Assembly (NCBI GenBank): GCA_023406895.1
Contig: JAEXTV010000027.1
Span: forward strand, 29,212-93,211
Length of the DNA: 64,000 bases
Reading direction: 5' to 3'
Source of the DNA: Bacillota bacterium
Lineage (GTDB): Bacteria > Bacillota > Clostridia > Christensenellales > SZUA-584
Part shown: positions 17,399 to 26,581 of the stretch, piece by piece
Layout: the number at the start of each line of letters is the position of its first letter
How positions within the stretch are numbered: position 1 is the stretch's first letter
Program-made: the position numbers and the translations under genes
The notes under the pieces: model-generated
The model's input: the letters and a program-made list of their open reading frames with translations, nothing else
Told to the model about the DNA's origin: nothing
Databases searched by the model: none

Positions 17399-17779
17399 AT
17401 GCAAAAAGAAATTCGCGTTCTGATTACTGACAACTGTGTTGAATTTGCTGAGCTCTTAAAATGCAGACTGGAAATTTACCCCGGTATTAAAGTTGTAGGC
17501 GTCGCGTTCGACGGCAACCAGACAATGGGTATGCTGAAAAAAGAAAAAGCCGATTTTCTGCTTCTTGATATTGTCATGCCGGAAATGAACGGTTTGGAAC
17601 TGCTCCAACACATAAAAGCAGTGAAACCAAAGCCCGTTGTGATTGTCGTATCCGCGCTGGGCACCGATATCATTATCCAAAAGGCACTCTCTCTCGGAGC
17701 CGCATGCTGTTTTAATAAACCCGTCGATTGCGATATGCTGGTTTCCACCTTAAGAAAAATTGTTTTGTATCCCTCTTAA
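17399..17779 (+). CDS. Stand-alone receiver domain, Spo0A-type
   Basis: 126 residues, one receiver domain and nothing else. The acidic pocket is partly altered (LITDN), with phospho-acceptor Asp in LLLDIVMPEMNG (about residue 56), Ser/Ala in VVSALG and Lys in FNKPVD. The pattern VVGVAFDG ... LLDIVMP ... KAL-LGA resembles the Spo0A receiver more than CheY, but the Spo0A DNA-binding domain is absent. It may act as a phosphorelay intermediate (Spo0F-like) or a phosphate sink. It is tail to tail, 13 bases apart, with the large kinase gene. AGG precedes the ATG. Confidence 0.88.
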   Translation: MQKEIRVLITDNCVEFAELLKCRLEIYPGIKVVGVAFDGNQTMGMLKKEKADFLLLDIVMPEMNGLELLQHIKAVKPKPVVIVVSALGTDIIIQKALSLGAACCFNKPVDCDMLVSTLRKIVLYPS

Positions 17780-17792
17780 AGGCCGGGCTTCG

Positions 17793-20741
17793 TTAGGTAA
17801 AGCTGATATCTGAAAGCTCAATCATAACGTTGTTTTCAATGTTGTCTGTTTTTATTACGACGGTTTTTTCGGTATCTGTATGCGCAAACGGAAGCTCAAC
17901 GAAAAAACTGCTGCCTTTACCTAATTCACTCTCAAGCCAAATCCGGCCTCCAAGCAGTTCGGCCAGAGACTTAGACAGCGCAAGGCCGATTCCGCACCCC
18001 TCGCTTGATCTGGCAAGCGAACTATTGGCCTGACGGAACCTGTCAAAAATAACCTCCTTTTTATCATCGGGGATGCCTTCCCCGTTATCTTTTACAGCAA
18101 TCAGTATGGTGCCGTTACAGTTCTGAAGCTCGAGGCTGATACAGCCGCCCCTGGGTGTATGTTTGATGGCATTTGACAACAGATTCAGCACAATTCTTTC
18201 AATCATGCTGCTGTCCGTAAAGGTCACACAGCTTTTCACCTCAGATATAAAATCCACCGACAGCGCGCGTTTCGATGCATAAAGACGTATCTGCTGCATG
18301 ATGCTGTCTATCAGAACAACGATATCAACCCATGACCGTCTGGGTGCCATAAATCCGGCATCAACCTTCGTCATATCGAGCAGATTCCCCACAAGCTTGG
18401 TAAGCCTGTTTGAGTTTGACCGCACCATGCCGATGTAGCTTCCTATTTTATCATACCTGCCGTTTTCAAAACTGTGATCGATTAATTCTGCAGCCAGCTT
18501 CATGATAGACAGCGGCGTTTTAAACTCATGCGACACATTGATAAAAAAGTCGGTGATCAGCTTGTTTTTTATCTCAAGCTCTTTCGCCTGTTCAACTATT
18601 TTTTCTTCTTTTATTTTTCTTCTGATGGAAACGGCAATGCTCTCCGCCACCGTTTTCATCAGTATAAGCTCTTCCTGCTTAAAAGAATCTTTTCTGCGTG
18701 TTCCGAAGGAAAGCGTACCGAAAATTTCATTGTCTGCCATAATGGGATAACAGGCGTATGCACGGATACCGAGAGATTTAACAAGATCTGTTCTTGGATC
18801 GACTGAATCTTGAATACTCTCCGCAACAATCCTGCACCGATGCTGAAGCACATAGCCGCATACCGACGCACCAACCGGTAAATACTCTATTTCCTTCATC
18901 TTTTCCAGTGATAATCCTCTGTATGCGTTCAAGTGCATGCACGCTTCGCCCTCTGAATGCAGATAATTGAAAAAAACGTCGCACTCAAGAAACCGCATTA
19001 CCTTTTCGCAAAGAGTATCAATGTCCTTCCGCGGTGCTGTGCTGCTTAAAATTTTCCCTGTGATTTCATAAAGCAATTCGATGTATTCATTGCTGTATTT
19101 CAAAGATGTGACCATGCGAGAAAGCGATTCTTTCGTTTCGTTGAGCTCAGTCACATCATGCGCAACGCCCAGCACACCGATGATATCACCGTTGATGTCC
19201 CGCCATGGTACCTTGGATAACGAATATGTTTTGAAGCCGTCCGCAGTCATCGCAGATTCCTGACATATCAGCGTTTTGCCGGTCTCCATCACCTGTCGAT
19301 CGTTTTCAATCACCTGTGCGGCATAATCGGCGTCAGGGTAAAGCTCAAAATCATTCTTGCCCACAACATCCTTGTTGTCGACATGAAATACCCTCTTGTA
19401 TGCCTGATTGACCATGACCACACGGCTGTCCCTGTCTTTTAAGAACAAAAAATCCGAAGCACTGTCCATAATCGTGCGCATCAGCAGTTCATTTTCTCTC
19501 AAATGCTCTGACGCGCACTTGCTGGTGAGCGTTTCGAATATTGACGGTGCCAGAGCTTCGATGAGTTCCTTTTGCTCAGCGTCATAGCCGCCTTGCCGGT
19601 TGGCCGCACAAAGAAAACCGCCCAAACGATCACCGCGCAGATACGGCACCAAAAGCATCGAACGGATTTGGGGATGGATTTTTGACAGCCTAAATCGGCT
19701 CATTTCATTAATCATGACCGAACTGTCACAAGTCTTCAAGCTGTTAAACATTTGAATATGTTCCGAGAGATCCCAATGAGGTGCGTTGCTCGCAAGAAGC
19801 CGAATCTCGCCATCCAAGCCAACCTCTCCGATAAAACTGAGCTCACTGTCCGTCACCTTCTCGATGATACTAATACACATCTTTCCAAGACTTTGGACCG
19901 TATCGCACGATATGGCATGCTTATATATCATGTTGATCTGTTTGAGTATTGTATTTTGGCGTTTAATCGTGGCCTCTGATGCCTTGCGGTGTGTCACATC
20001 CCTTGCGGCGCATACGACCCCGATGAATTCTCCGGCATCATCACTGACACTTTTGCTGTGCACTTCATGCCACTTGCAGCCGTCATCCGTTTCAAACCTA
20101 AGTTCATAGACTGAGCTTCCGGTTGCCGCAAGCTTATGGCTCACCTCCTGAGCCGGATATGAAATACCCGCTCTTTTGATCAGTTCGGTATAGCTGCGGC
20201 CCACAAGCTCATCTGCTTTTATTCGGTAAGCCTCCTCTGCTTTTTTGTTGATGTACTTGAGGATGCCGCTGTTATCTATTGCGATAATCGCTTCGTTGAC
20301 GGCAGAAAGCAGATTGGCTTTGACAGCCTGATCCTGATGAAGAAGCTTTAATTCGGTAATGTCTTGCATGGTGCCGAATATTTTCTGTGGTATGCCCTGA
20401 TCATCAGTAAAAACTTTTCCATGTCCATGAATATAACGGATTTCTCCGTTTTTCCGAATAATACGGTATTTTATATCGTAACTAGATTTTTCTTCAATGG
20501 CTTGAATTATATTTTTTTCTACTTTTTCATAGTCGTCCGGATGTCGAAAATCAGCCACGATCTCATAATTTAACGGAAAACCCGGCGGCAGGCCGTATAT
20601 TTTATACGATTCGTCAGACCATTCTACTTGGTTGTTTTGAAGATCACACTCCCATGTTCCGAAATGAGCAATTTTCTGTTGCTGTTCAAACATCCATTTC
20701 ACTTTTAAAAGGTCATCAAAGGATACGTCATAAGCCGACAT
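17793..20741 (-). CDS. Soluble multi-PAS/GAF sensor histidine kinase
   Basis: 982 residues from ATG 20741, which has GGAGA six bases upstream (an ATG six codons earlier does not). No membrane segment is visible, so it senses an intracellular signal. Order of domains: PAS (about 20-115, WECDLQNNQVEWSD), PAS (about 135-260), GAF (about 275-425), PAS (about 430-555, SDFLFLKDRDSRVVMVN), GAF (about 575-730), HisKA with NVSHEFKTPL (His about 760) and HATPase with NLLSNAIKHT, DNGEGIP and GCGIGLAL. The HisKA context resembles sporulation and fermentative-metabolism kinases of Clostridia. The neighbouring receiver domain is a plausible partner although on the other strand. Confidence 0.92.
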   Translation of the reverse strand: MSAYDVSFDDLLKVKWMFEQQQKIAHFGTWECDLQNNQVEWSDESYKIYGLPPGFPLNYEIVADFRHPDDYEKVEKNIIQAIEEKSSYDIKYRIIRKNGEIRYIHGHGKVFTDDQGIPQKIFGTMQDITELKLLHQDQAVKANLLSAVNEAIIAIDNSGILKYINKKAEEAYRIKADELVGRSYTELIKRAGISYPAQEVSHKLAATGSSVYELRFETDDGCKWHEVHSKSVSDDAGEFIGVVCAARDVTHRKASEATIKRQNTILKQINMIYKHAISCDTVQSLGKMCISIIEKVTDSELSFIGEVGLDGEIRLLASNAPHWDLSEHIQMFNSLKTCDSSVMINEMSRFRLSKIHPQIRSMLLVPYLRGDRLGGFLCAANRQGGYDAEQKELIEALAPSIFETLTSKCASEHLRENELLMRTIMDSASDFLFLKDRDSRVVMVNQAYKRVFHVDNKDVVGKNDFELYPDADYAAQVIENDRQVMETGKTLICQESAMTADGFKTYSLSKVPWRDINGDIIGVLGVAHDVTELNETKESLSRMVTSLKYSNEYIELLYEITGKILSSTAPRKDIDTLCEKVMRFLECDVFFNYLHSEGEACMHLNAYRGLSLEKMKEIEYLPVGASVCGYVLQHRCRIVAESIQDSVDPRTDLVKSLGIRAYACYPIMADNEIFGTLSFGTRRKDSFKQEELILMKTVAESIAVSIRRKIKEEKIVEQAKELEIKNKLITDFFINVSHEFKTPLSIMKLAAELIDHSFENGRYDKIGSYIGMVRSNSNRLTKLVGNLLDMTKVDAGFMAPRRSWVDIVVLIDSIMQQIRLYASKRALSVDFISEVKSCVTFTDSSMIERIVLNLLSNAIKHTPRGGCISLELQNCNGTILIAVKDNGEGIPDDKKEVIFDRFRQANSSLARSSEGCGIGLALSKSLAELLGGRIWLESELGKGSSFFVELPFAHTDTEKTVVIKTDNIENNVMIELSDISFT

Positions 20742-20761
20742 AATTCTCTCCGCTACCATAG

Positions 20762-21126
20762 TAATCTTTCAAATGGAATTAATTATAACACACAATCGTC
20801 TTAAAATATATCAGACGCCAAAACGATCATATCACGCCGTTTTTCGTTGGCGTGGGAGTCTCGGCAAAACTTCAGCGGCCATCCGCCTTTCTTCCGGTGT
20901 CGTCTTGATATATGCCCAGTGCCACTCTGTCCTTTTTACCGGTAGTATAGACAGCAAAATCAGGCTGCATCATCATCCCTCCCGGGCTTTATATGAAGGT
21001 GGGTTTTGCGGCGAGTTCCTTTATGAGTGCGTATCTCACTGCGTCGATAAACACGATCGCGATGTGGCTCTGAGTTAAATTTTCTTCTCGTGAGCTTTAG
21101 ATTCTATAAATCAGTCCTTTCAGGCC
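20762..21126. other. Intergenic region with possible gene debris
   Basis: Plus-strand frames lack a ribosome binding site. On the minus strand a GGGAGG near 20990 precedes a short ATG frame, and a second frame ends in a protein-like tail (TPEERRMAAEVLPRLPRQ). Neither is complete, so this may be a decayed gene. No confident feature. Confidence 0.3.
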
Positions 21127-21158
21127 AAAAAAATAGAAGCCGATTGAAGCTTCTATTT
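21127..21158 (-). terminator. Intrinsic terminator of the GlsB-like gene
   Basis: AATAGAAGC (21132-21140) pairs with GCTTCTATT (21149-21157); on the minus strand it is followed by TTTTTTT. Confidence 0.75.
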
Positions 21159-21171
21159 TATCATCAGAATT

Positions 21172-21441
21172 CTATTTATCTGTGACCGAGCCTTTGCGTA
21201 TCAGATTGATTATGGCGAGTAAAATCACCGATCCGAGCAACGCCACCAGAAAGCTTTCCAGTGTAAAACCCGTTACATCCGCGTTCGCGCCGATTAAATT
21301 CATAATGAAACCGCCGATAAAAGCGCCGATGATTCCCACGGCAATATTCGCGAAAGCGCCCATTTTCGGGTTGTTTTTCATGATGATGCTGGCCACCCAG
21401 CCAGCCAGTGCTCCCAGCACAATCCAAGAAATAATGCCCAT
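21172..21441 (-). CDS. GlsB/YeaQ/YmgE family small membrane protein
   Basis: 89 residues, all membrane. Three hydrophobic segments with the family pattern: IISWIVLGALAGWVASII, the Gly-rich NIAVGIIGAFIGGFIMNLIG and a C-terminal LLGSVILLAIINLIRKG. The family was once called transglycosylase-associated and is often stress-induced; the function is not established. AGGAGG lies seven bases before the ATG and a terminator follows. Confidence 0.93.
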   Translation of the reverse strand: MGIISWIVLGALAGWVASIIMKNNPKMGAFANIAVGIIGAFIGGFIMNLIGANADVTGFTLESFLVALLGSVILLAIINLIRKGSVTDK

Positions 21442-21587
21442 GACAGTTCCTCCTTTTTTATTTATTTTCTCATGTTGCCTGTTGAATTATGCATTTGGAT
21501 ATATGAGGAAACAGATTGTGAGAGCAGCGGATATCAAAGCGCCCATTTTGGCCATAATAGTTTTATAATATTTTCGGAGCAAATATC

Positions 21588-23897
21588 ATGATCAGAAACG
21601 ACGCCTGGCTGAAAGTCAGCGGCAAAGCGAAATACAACGATGACAACGTGAATTCTTCGTGCCTTCAGGCGAGAATTTTGACAAGCGTATTGGCCCACGC
21701 GCGTATCATTTCCATCAATACGTCAGGCGCATTTGGCGTTCCCGGTGTGCGTGCGGTTGTCACAGGCAAGGATTGCGTGCAGTTGATCGGTTCTGTTCTG
21801 CAGGATATGCCCATATTGGCTATAGACAGGGTCCGTTATTTCGGAGAACCGGTTGCCATTGTGGTGGCCGATGAGGAGTGGCAGGCCGCTCAGGGTACCA
21901 AGCAGATACAGGTGCAATATGAGCCGCTGCCTGTTATCAACGCCCTCGAAGATGCGCTGGCCCCGAACCCGACGCTTGTGCACCCCGCACTGATGCAGTA
22001 TACACATACCGTTGACGGTATTTTTCCCGAAATGAATTCGAATATTTCGAATCGAACCAAAATACGCAAAGGAAATATGAGCTATGGCTGGGCCTGCTGC
22101 GATATCAGTGTGGAAGGCGACTATCACCTGCCGCAAGCAAGCCACGCTTATATGGAAACGCGCAACGCACGCGCACAGATATTGCCGAACGGGCAGATTT
22201 GTATACACGCCGCATCGCAGGGTGCCCATGCGGCGCGGGCGCTGATTGCGAAGTTTTTCCGGCTTCCCGAGAGCCGCATCATCATCGAGACGCCGTTTGT
22301 GGGCGGCGCATACGGCGGCAAGGTGAATCCGCATCCGGAAATTATGGCGTTTATTGCATCGCGTGCGGTGAACGGCCAGGAAGTGCGCGTCTCGCTGACA
22401 CGTGAAGAAAGCTTTTATTCTAGCGCGTGCAAAATCGGCGCTAAGGTTCATATGAAACTCGGCGCGGATAAAAACGGCCGTCTGCAGGCGCTTAAAGCGG
22501 ATTTTTTTATCGACTCGGGCGCCTATGCGGACACCTCCCCCATTATGACGCGTGCTGTGGCGGCAAGCTGCAGCGGCGCTTACAGCATACCGTGCATTGA
22601 GTGCGACGCAGTCTGTGTTTATACCAATCATGTGTATGCCACATCGTTTCGGGGCTTTGGGCACGAGGTCTCCACATTTGCGATTGAGCGCACAATGGAA
22701 AAGCTGGCGCAAAAGCTCGGCCTCGATTCCGCTGAATTAAGGCGCATCAATGCGGTGCGCGAAGGCGATTATACACCCACACAGGTGAAGGTGACACTCA
22801 GCAATTCAGGCAATCTCGAGGCGTGCATCAGCCGAGCCCGACAGCTTATAGAGTGGGAAAAGGGAGCAGTTGTTAAAGCCGATACGCATTTGGTACGCGC
22901 GAAAGGCTTTGCGTGCTTCTCTAAAACCTCGAGTTCCCCCACCGACGCCTCATCGTCCGCCATTGTGCAGTTTTGCTCGGACGGCAGCGTGAATTTAAGC
23001 TGCAGCGTGATTGAATGCGGCCCAGGCATGACCACCGCGCTGCCGCGGATACTCTCCGAGCGTCTTCACATCAGCCTTGACAAGATTGTGATCAACATGC
23101 AGGTGAATACGCATGCGCACCCCGAGCACTGGAAAACCGTCGCAAGCATGTCCACCTATATGGCGGGCAACGCGATCATTGCCGCGGCAGACGACGCTTT
23201 GCGCCAGCTCAAGGTCCATGCGGCTCTTGCGCTGCGCTGCACGCCCGAAGATATCGTCCTCGAAAATGAAACGGCGCACCTTAAGGAAGACGCATCTGTT
23301 TCCCTGCCGTTTAAGGATATCGCTTTCGGCATCAAAACGCAGGAAGGCAACGCGATGGGCGGCCCTGTTATCGGCCGGGGCCATTTTATCATGAAGCATC
23401 TATCAAAGCTCGACAAAGAAACCGGCAAAGGCCAGCCCGGCCCATACTGGACCGTAGGCGCGCAGGCCGTGGAGGTTGAGTATAACCGATACGAGCACAC
23501 CTACCGTCTGGTCAGGGCGGTGACTGTGATCGATGCGGGCAGGGTGATCGAGCCTGAGTGCGCGTCTGGTCAGGTGCTCGGGGCCATGAGCACCGGGCTC
23601 TCTCTGGCCACGCGGGAAAATTATATCTACAGTGCCTCAGGAGAGCTGAAAGACACAAGCTTTCGCACTTATAAGATCATGCATTTTGCCGAAAACCCCT
23701 TATATACCGTGGAATTCATTGAAACGCCGAATGTGAGCGGGCCGCTCGGGGCACGCGGTGTGGCCGAGCACGGTGTTCTCGGCATGCCGCCTGCGCTTGC
23801 CAATGCGCTCAGTCGGGCCGCGAACGTGCAGCTCGATTCGCTGCCCATCACCTTCGAGACACTCTGGAATGCTTCTCAGGGCGGAGGGTCAGGCTGA
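21588..23897 (+). CDS. Molybdenum hydroxylase large subunit (xanthine dehydrogenase family)
   Basis: 769 residues. An N-terminal hammerhead domain (about 1-115) is followed by the molybdopterin-binding region with GGAYGGK (239-245), RGFGHE (about 355) and the C-terminal GARGVAEHG, whose Glu (about 727) is the general base of the family. This subunit hydroxylates purines, aldehydes or N-heterocycles at a Mo centre. A TATAAT at 21564 and GGAGC before the ATG support the start. Its stop overlaps the start of the FAD subunit by one base. The substrate cannot be read from sequence: the family includes xanthine, nicotinate and aldehyde dehydrogenases. No molybdopterin cytosine or selenium maturation genes are in view. 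Confidence 0.93.
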   Translation: MIRNDAWLKVSGKAKYNDDNVNSSCLQARILTSVLAHARIISINTSGAFGVPGVRAVVTGKDCVQLIGSVLQDMPILAIDRVRYFGEPVAIVVADEEWQAAQGTKQIQVQYEPLPVINALEDALAPNPTLVHPALMQYTHTVDGIFPEMNSNISNRTKIRKGNMSYGWACCDISVEGDYHLPQASHAYMETRNARAQILPNGQICIHAASQGAHAARALIAKFFRLPESRIIIETPFVGGAYGGKVNPHPEIMAFIASRAVNGQEVRVSLTREESFYSSACKIGAKVHMKLGADKNGRLQALKADFFIDSGAYADTSPIMTRAVAASCSGAYSIPCIECDAVCVYTNHVYATSFRGFGHEVSTFAIERTMEKLAQKLGLDSAELRRINAVREGDYTPTQVKVTLSNSGNLEACISRARQLIEWEKGAVVKADTHLVRAKGFACFSKTSSSPTDASSSAIVQFCSDGSVNLSCSVIECGPGMTTALPRILSERLHISLDKIVINMQVNTHAHPEHWKTVASMSTYMAGNAIIAAADDALRQLKVHAALALRCTPEDIVLENETAHLKEDASVSLPFKDIAFGIKTQEGNAMGGPVIGRGHFIMKHLSKLDKETGKGQPGPYWTVGAQAVEVEYNRYEHTYRLVRAVTVIDAGRVIEPECASGQVLGAMSTGLSLATRENYIYSASGELKDTSFRTYKIMHFAENPLYTVEFIETPNVSGPLGARGVAEHGVLGMPPALANALSRAANVQLDSLPITFETLWNASQGGGSG

Positions 23898-24739
23898 TGT
23901 TGGCTTATGATTTTGATTATTACCTGCCGGACACACTGCAGGAGGCCGTGCAGCTTTACGATGCGGTGAGCAAAGATGGTCTGCAACCTTTTTATTATGC
24001 AGGAGGCACAGAGATCATCAGCATGAGCCGCGTGTTCAACTTGAAGCCGGATGTCGTGATCGATATAAAAAAAATTCCCGAATGCCAAGGCATCGGGACA
24101 GACGGGACGAAGCTCATTTTCGGATCGGCGGTCACGCTCAGTGCGATCACAGAGACTGATATTTTTCCGCTGCTCAGTTTGACCGCAGGCCGCATTGCGG
24201 ACCACACGGTGCGAAACCGGCTCACCCTTGGCGGCAACCTCTGCGGATCAATTATCTACCGTGAAACGCTGCTGCCGCTGCTGCTGGCCGACGCTGTGCT
24301 GGAAATCGCTACGCCCGTCGGTACAAAAACTGCCTCCGCAGCACAGGCTCTCTCAAACGGGAAGCGTCTGCAAAGCGGAGAGCTGATCGTCCGCGTCACC
24401 GTCGATGAAAACGCGGCAGCGCTGCCGTGCTATCATATCAAAAAAAGTAAGACTGAAAAGATCGGTTACCCGCTCGTGACGGTATGCGCGCTGCTTAAGG
24501 ATAAGTCGCTTGCGCTTGCGGCAAGCGGCTTGTGCGCCTATCCGTTCCGCTTTCCGGCCATTCAAACGGATATGTCATGCTCCGCTGCCGATATCGCCGC
24601 GCAGCTGGTGAATCAAATACCCGCACCCGTGCTGAACGATCTCGAAGGCTCTGCGGCTTACAGACTATTCGCTTTTAAGAAGACTGCAGAAAAAATCATC
24701 ATCAATGCAAAAAGTCAGCGAGGACACATAAATGCTTAA
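23897..24739 (+). CDS. Molybdenum hydroxylase FAD subunit
   Basis: 280 residues, normal length for CoxM/XdhB-type flavoproteins. FAD-binding motifs are FYYAGGTEI (about 35) and RLTLGGNLCG (about 112), followed by a CO-dehydrogenase-flavoprotein C-terminal domain. It passes electrons from the Fe-S subunit to NAD or another acceptor. It overlaps the genes on both sides (by 1 and 8 bases), so the three are one translationally coupled operon. Confidence 0.93.
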   Translation: MLAYDFDYYLPDTLQEAVQLYDAVSKDGLQPFYYAGGTEIISMSRVFNLKPDVVIDIKKIPECQGIGTDGTKLIFGSAVTLSAITETDIFPLLSLTAGRIADHTVRNRLTLGGNLCGSIIYRETLLPLLLADAVLEIATPVGTKTASAAQALSNGKRLQSGELIVRVTVDENAAALPCYHIKKSKTEKIGYPLVTVCALLKDKSLALAASGLCAYPFRFPAIQTDMSCSAADIAAQLVNQIPAPVLNDLEGSAAYRLFAFKKTAEKIIINAKSQRGHINA

Positions 24740-25208
24740 GCTTTCCGGCAAAAGCCTCATCACTCTAAACGTCAATCACCGTATTTACGACGCGGCCGTA
24801 CGCCCGGCCGATACGCTTGTGTATGTGCTGCGGGAAAAGCTCGGGCTCACCGGCACGAAAATCGGCTGTGAAAACGGCGACTGCGGCGCGTGCACCGTGC
24901 TTGTGGACGGCTGGCCGGTGAAATCGTGCCTGATGCTGGCCGTGGAAGCTGTGGGCCACAGCATTACCACCATTGAAGGGCTCACCGATACGCCCATTCA
25001 AAAGGCTTTCGCCGAGCTGTCGGCCTATCAGTGCGGCTTCTGCACGCCGGGGTTCATCATGGTGTGCCATTCGCTGCTGCTGCATCATCCGAATCCGGAT
25101 GATTATACGATCGAAACATGGCTGCAGTCTAACCTGTGCCGCTGTACGAGCTATCAGGAAATCGCCGCGGCGGTGCGCCGCGCGGCGTCGGAAATGCAGA
25201 CAATCTGA
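24732..25208 (+). CDS. Molybdenum hydroxylase [2Fe-2S] subunit
   Basis: 158 residues. The plant-type ferredoxin cluster is at CENGDCGACTVLVDG (about 42-56) and the second cluster at CGFCTPGF and SNLCRCTSY. It links the Mo centre to the FAD subunit. All eight cluster Cys are present. It is the last gene of the operon; no clear terminator follows before the repeats at 25247 and 25403. Confidence 0.95.
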   Translation: MLKLSGKSLITLNVNHRIYDAAVRPADTLVYVLREKLGLTGTKIGCENGDCGACTVLVDGWPVKSCLMLAVEAVGHSITTIEGLTDTPIQKAFAELSAYQCGFCTPGFIMVCHSLLLHHPNPDDYTIETWLQSNLCRCTSYQEIAAAVRRAASEMQTI

Positions 25209-25246
25209 CCCGGGACTGTTGATATGTTCTTATTGGCTTCCCTTTG

Positions 25247-25313
25247 AGTCAACGCTGATTAATTCGAAACGCTGTCTTGACGGCTGCTGCCGTGCTTGCT
25301 GAATCTCGAAACA
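25247..25313 (+). repeat. Dispersed repeat of about 67 bp, copy 1
   Basis: AACGCTGATTAATTCGAAAC and the following CGCTGTCTTGACGGCTGC match, in reverse complement, the insertion at 60263-60329 with few differences over about 46 bases. No coding function. Confidence 0.6.
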
Positions 25314-25402
25314 GTACTGCTATCCCTTCATTTTCACTGCTTGTATGGTATGAAATCCGCTTATCCATCCATTACTCCTATCTCATCATTGATGGCCTGA
25401 AA

Positions 25403-25498
25403 GGATACTGTAGCATACGGCTGATGCTTGAACTGTTGTTTTGTTAATATCAAACACCTCATCCGACGCTTTGCGCCGTCTTATCCTCTAAAAGGACT
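25403..25498. repeat. Palindromic CTCATCCG-type intergenic repeat, copy 1
   Basis: Contains CACCTCATCCGACGC, TTTGCGCCGTCTTATCCTC and an upstream inverted counterpart. It is a diverged copy of the repeats at 53283, 60164 and 63160. Such palindromic elements are common between genes in Clostridia. Confidence 0.5.
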
Positions 25499-25533
25499 TT
25501 ATCTGGTGCAATGATATTGCCAATACAAGAGAA

Positions 25534-25580
25534 CAAAAAACGCTCCGGCCGCCGGTTTGTTTCGTCCAGCTCGGAGCGCT
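25534..25580 (-). terminator. Intrinsic terminator downstream of the polyprenyl synthase gene
   Basis: CGCTCCG (25541-25547) pairs with CGGAGCG (25572-25578); a run of six T follows on the minus strand. It ends the dmkA-ndh2-dmkB transcript. Confidence 0.65.
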
Positions 25581-25591
25581 AAATGATTCTG

Positions 25592-26566
25592 TTATTGAAA
25601 TGTCATGTCGAGTATACCTTGCAGCATCTGCCTGCCCTCCGATTCGGGGAGCTTATCAAGCTGCTTTTGCGCCTTGCCGATATACCGGTCGAGTATCGCC
25701 TGCGACTGTTGTATGCCCTCGGCCTCGGTGACCATTTTGATGATCCGCCTGATATCTCTTTGCGCGGGTTTTTTCTTTTTTAATCCGCCTAAAAAGCTTT
25801 CAATCTCTGCCCGAAGACCATCGTCCCTCGACGCCGCCATGAGAACCGGCAGCGTGGCCACGCCTTCCTTTAAATCGTTGCCGACCGGCTTGCCGATGCG
25901 GCTCGGATGTTCGGTTAAATCGAGAAGATCATCCTTGATTTGAAAAGCGATGCCGTAATACGTACCAAAACGCGCCGCGTGCTTCACGGCCTCCTCCGGC
26001 AAACCGCCTATATGGCTTCCGACCGCGCAGCAGGCCGCAAACAGCACCGCCGTCTTGCGGCTGATTCTCGCCAGGTAGGTTTTAAATCCCGGCAATCTGC
26101 CGCGTCCGCGGAACTGCTCTACCTCACCCACGCAAACCGCCTCGATCGCCTGAGAAAGCTCCTTCAAGTACCGCATGGGCAAATCCGCCGCCGCAAGCGC
26201 CTGCATCGACTTCACATAGATATAGTCGCCGGCAAAAACGGCTGTGCTGACGCCCTGCGAGGCAAACAGTGTCGGCATGTTTCTTCTGATCAGCGAATTA
26301 TCGATGATATCGTCATGAATCAGTGTGGCCGTATGCAGCATCTCCACGCTCAGCGCCGTGCTTAAAACCCTGTCCCGCTGATACTCCCCCAGCTTAGCGG
26401 CAGCGATCGTCATGGCAGGCCGCAGGCGTTTTCCGCCGCTTTGTATGATATCGAGTGACAGCCGGTCTATGAATGAATTAATATTCTTTTTTGAACCAAA
26501 TTGCTCATTAAGCAGCGCCTCAAACAGATCGAGCTCCGTTTTTAAAGCGGGCAGCTTTTCCCACAC
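25592..26566 (-). CDS. dmkB: Polyprenyl diphosphate synthase (DmkB/HepT-like)
   Basis: 324 residues from a GTG with AAGGGG upstream. Trans-prenyl synthase motifs: GGKRLRP near residue 45, first Asp-rich motif LIHDDIIDNS (about 87) and second Asp-rich motif QIKDDLLDLTEHPSRIGKP (about 220). It makes the isoprenoid tail of a quinone. It lies 15 bases downstream of the ndh2-like gene and in one unit with the UbiA-type prenyltransferase, which matches the dmkB-ndh2-dmkA content of the Listeria flavin-based electron transfer locus. The symbol rests on context; hepT or ispB would also describe the enzyme. Confidence 0.88.
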   Translation of the reverse strand: MWEKLPALKTELDLFEALLNEQFGSKKNINSFIDRLSLDIIQSGGKRLRPAMTIAAAKLGEYQRDRVLSTALSVEMLHTATLIHDDIIDNSLIRRNMPTLFASQGVSTAVFAGDYIYVKSMQALAAADLPMRYLKELSQAIEAVCVGEVEQFRGRGRLPGFKTYLARISRKTAVLFAACCAVGSHIGGLPEEAVKHAARFGTYYGIAFQIKDDLLDLTEHPSRIGKPVGNDLKEGVATLPVLMAASRDDGLRAEIESFLGGLKKKKPAQRDIRRIIKMVTEAEGIQQSQAILDRYIGKAQKQLDKLPESEGRQMLQGILDMTFQ

Positions 26567-26581
26567 TTATTTTATTACCCC

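Noticed and set aside
20773..21078. 101-codon plus-strand ORF upstream of the GlsB-like gene
   Set aside because: No ribosome binding site and no protein-like pattern; minus-strand fragments look more like gene debris but are also incomplete.
21588..25208. Naming the operon as xanthine dehydrogenase xdhABC
   Set aside because: Cofactor motifs are clear, but nothing in the sequence or neighbours fixes the substrate, so no xdh symbols were given.
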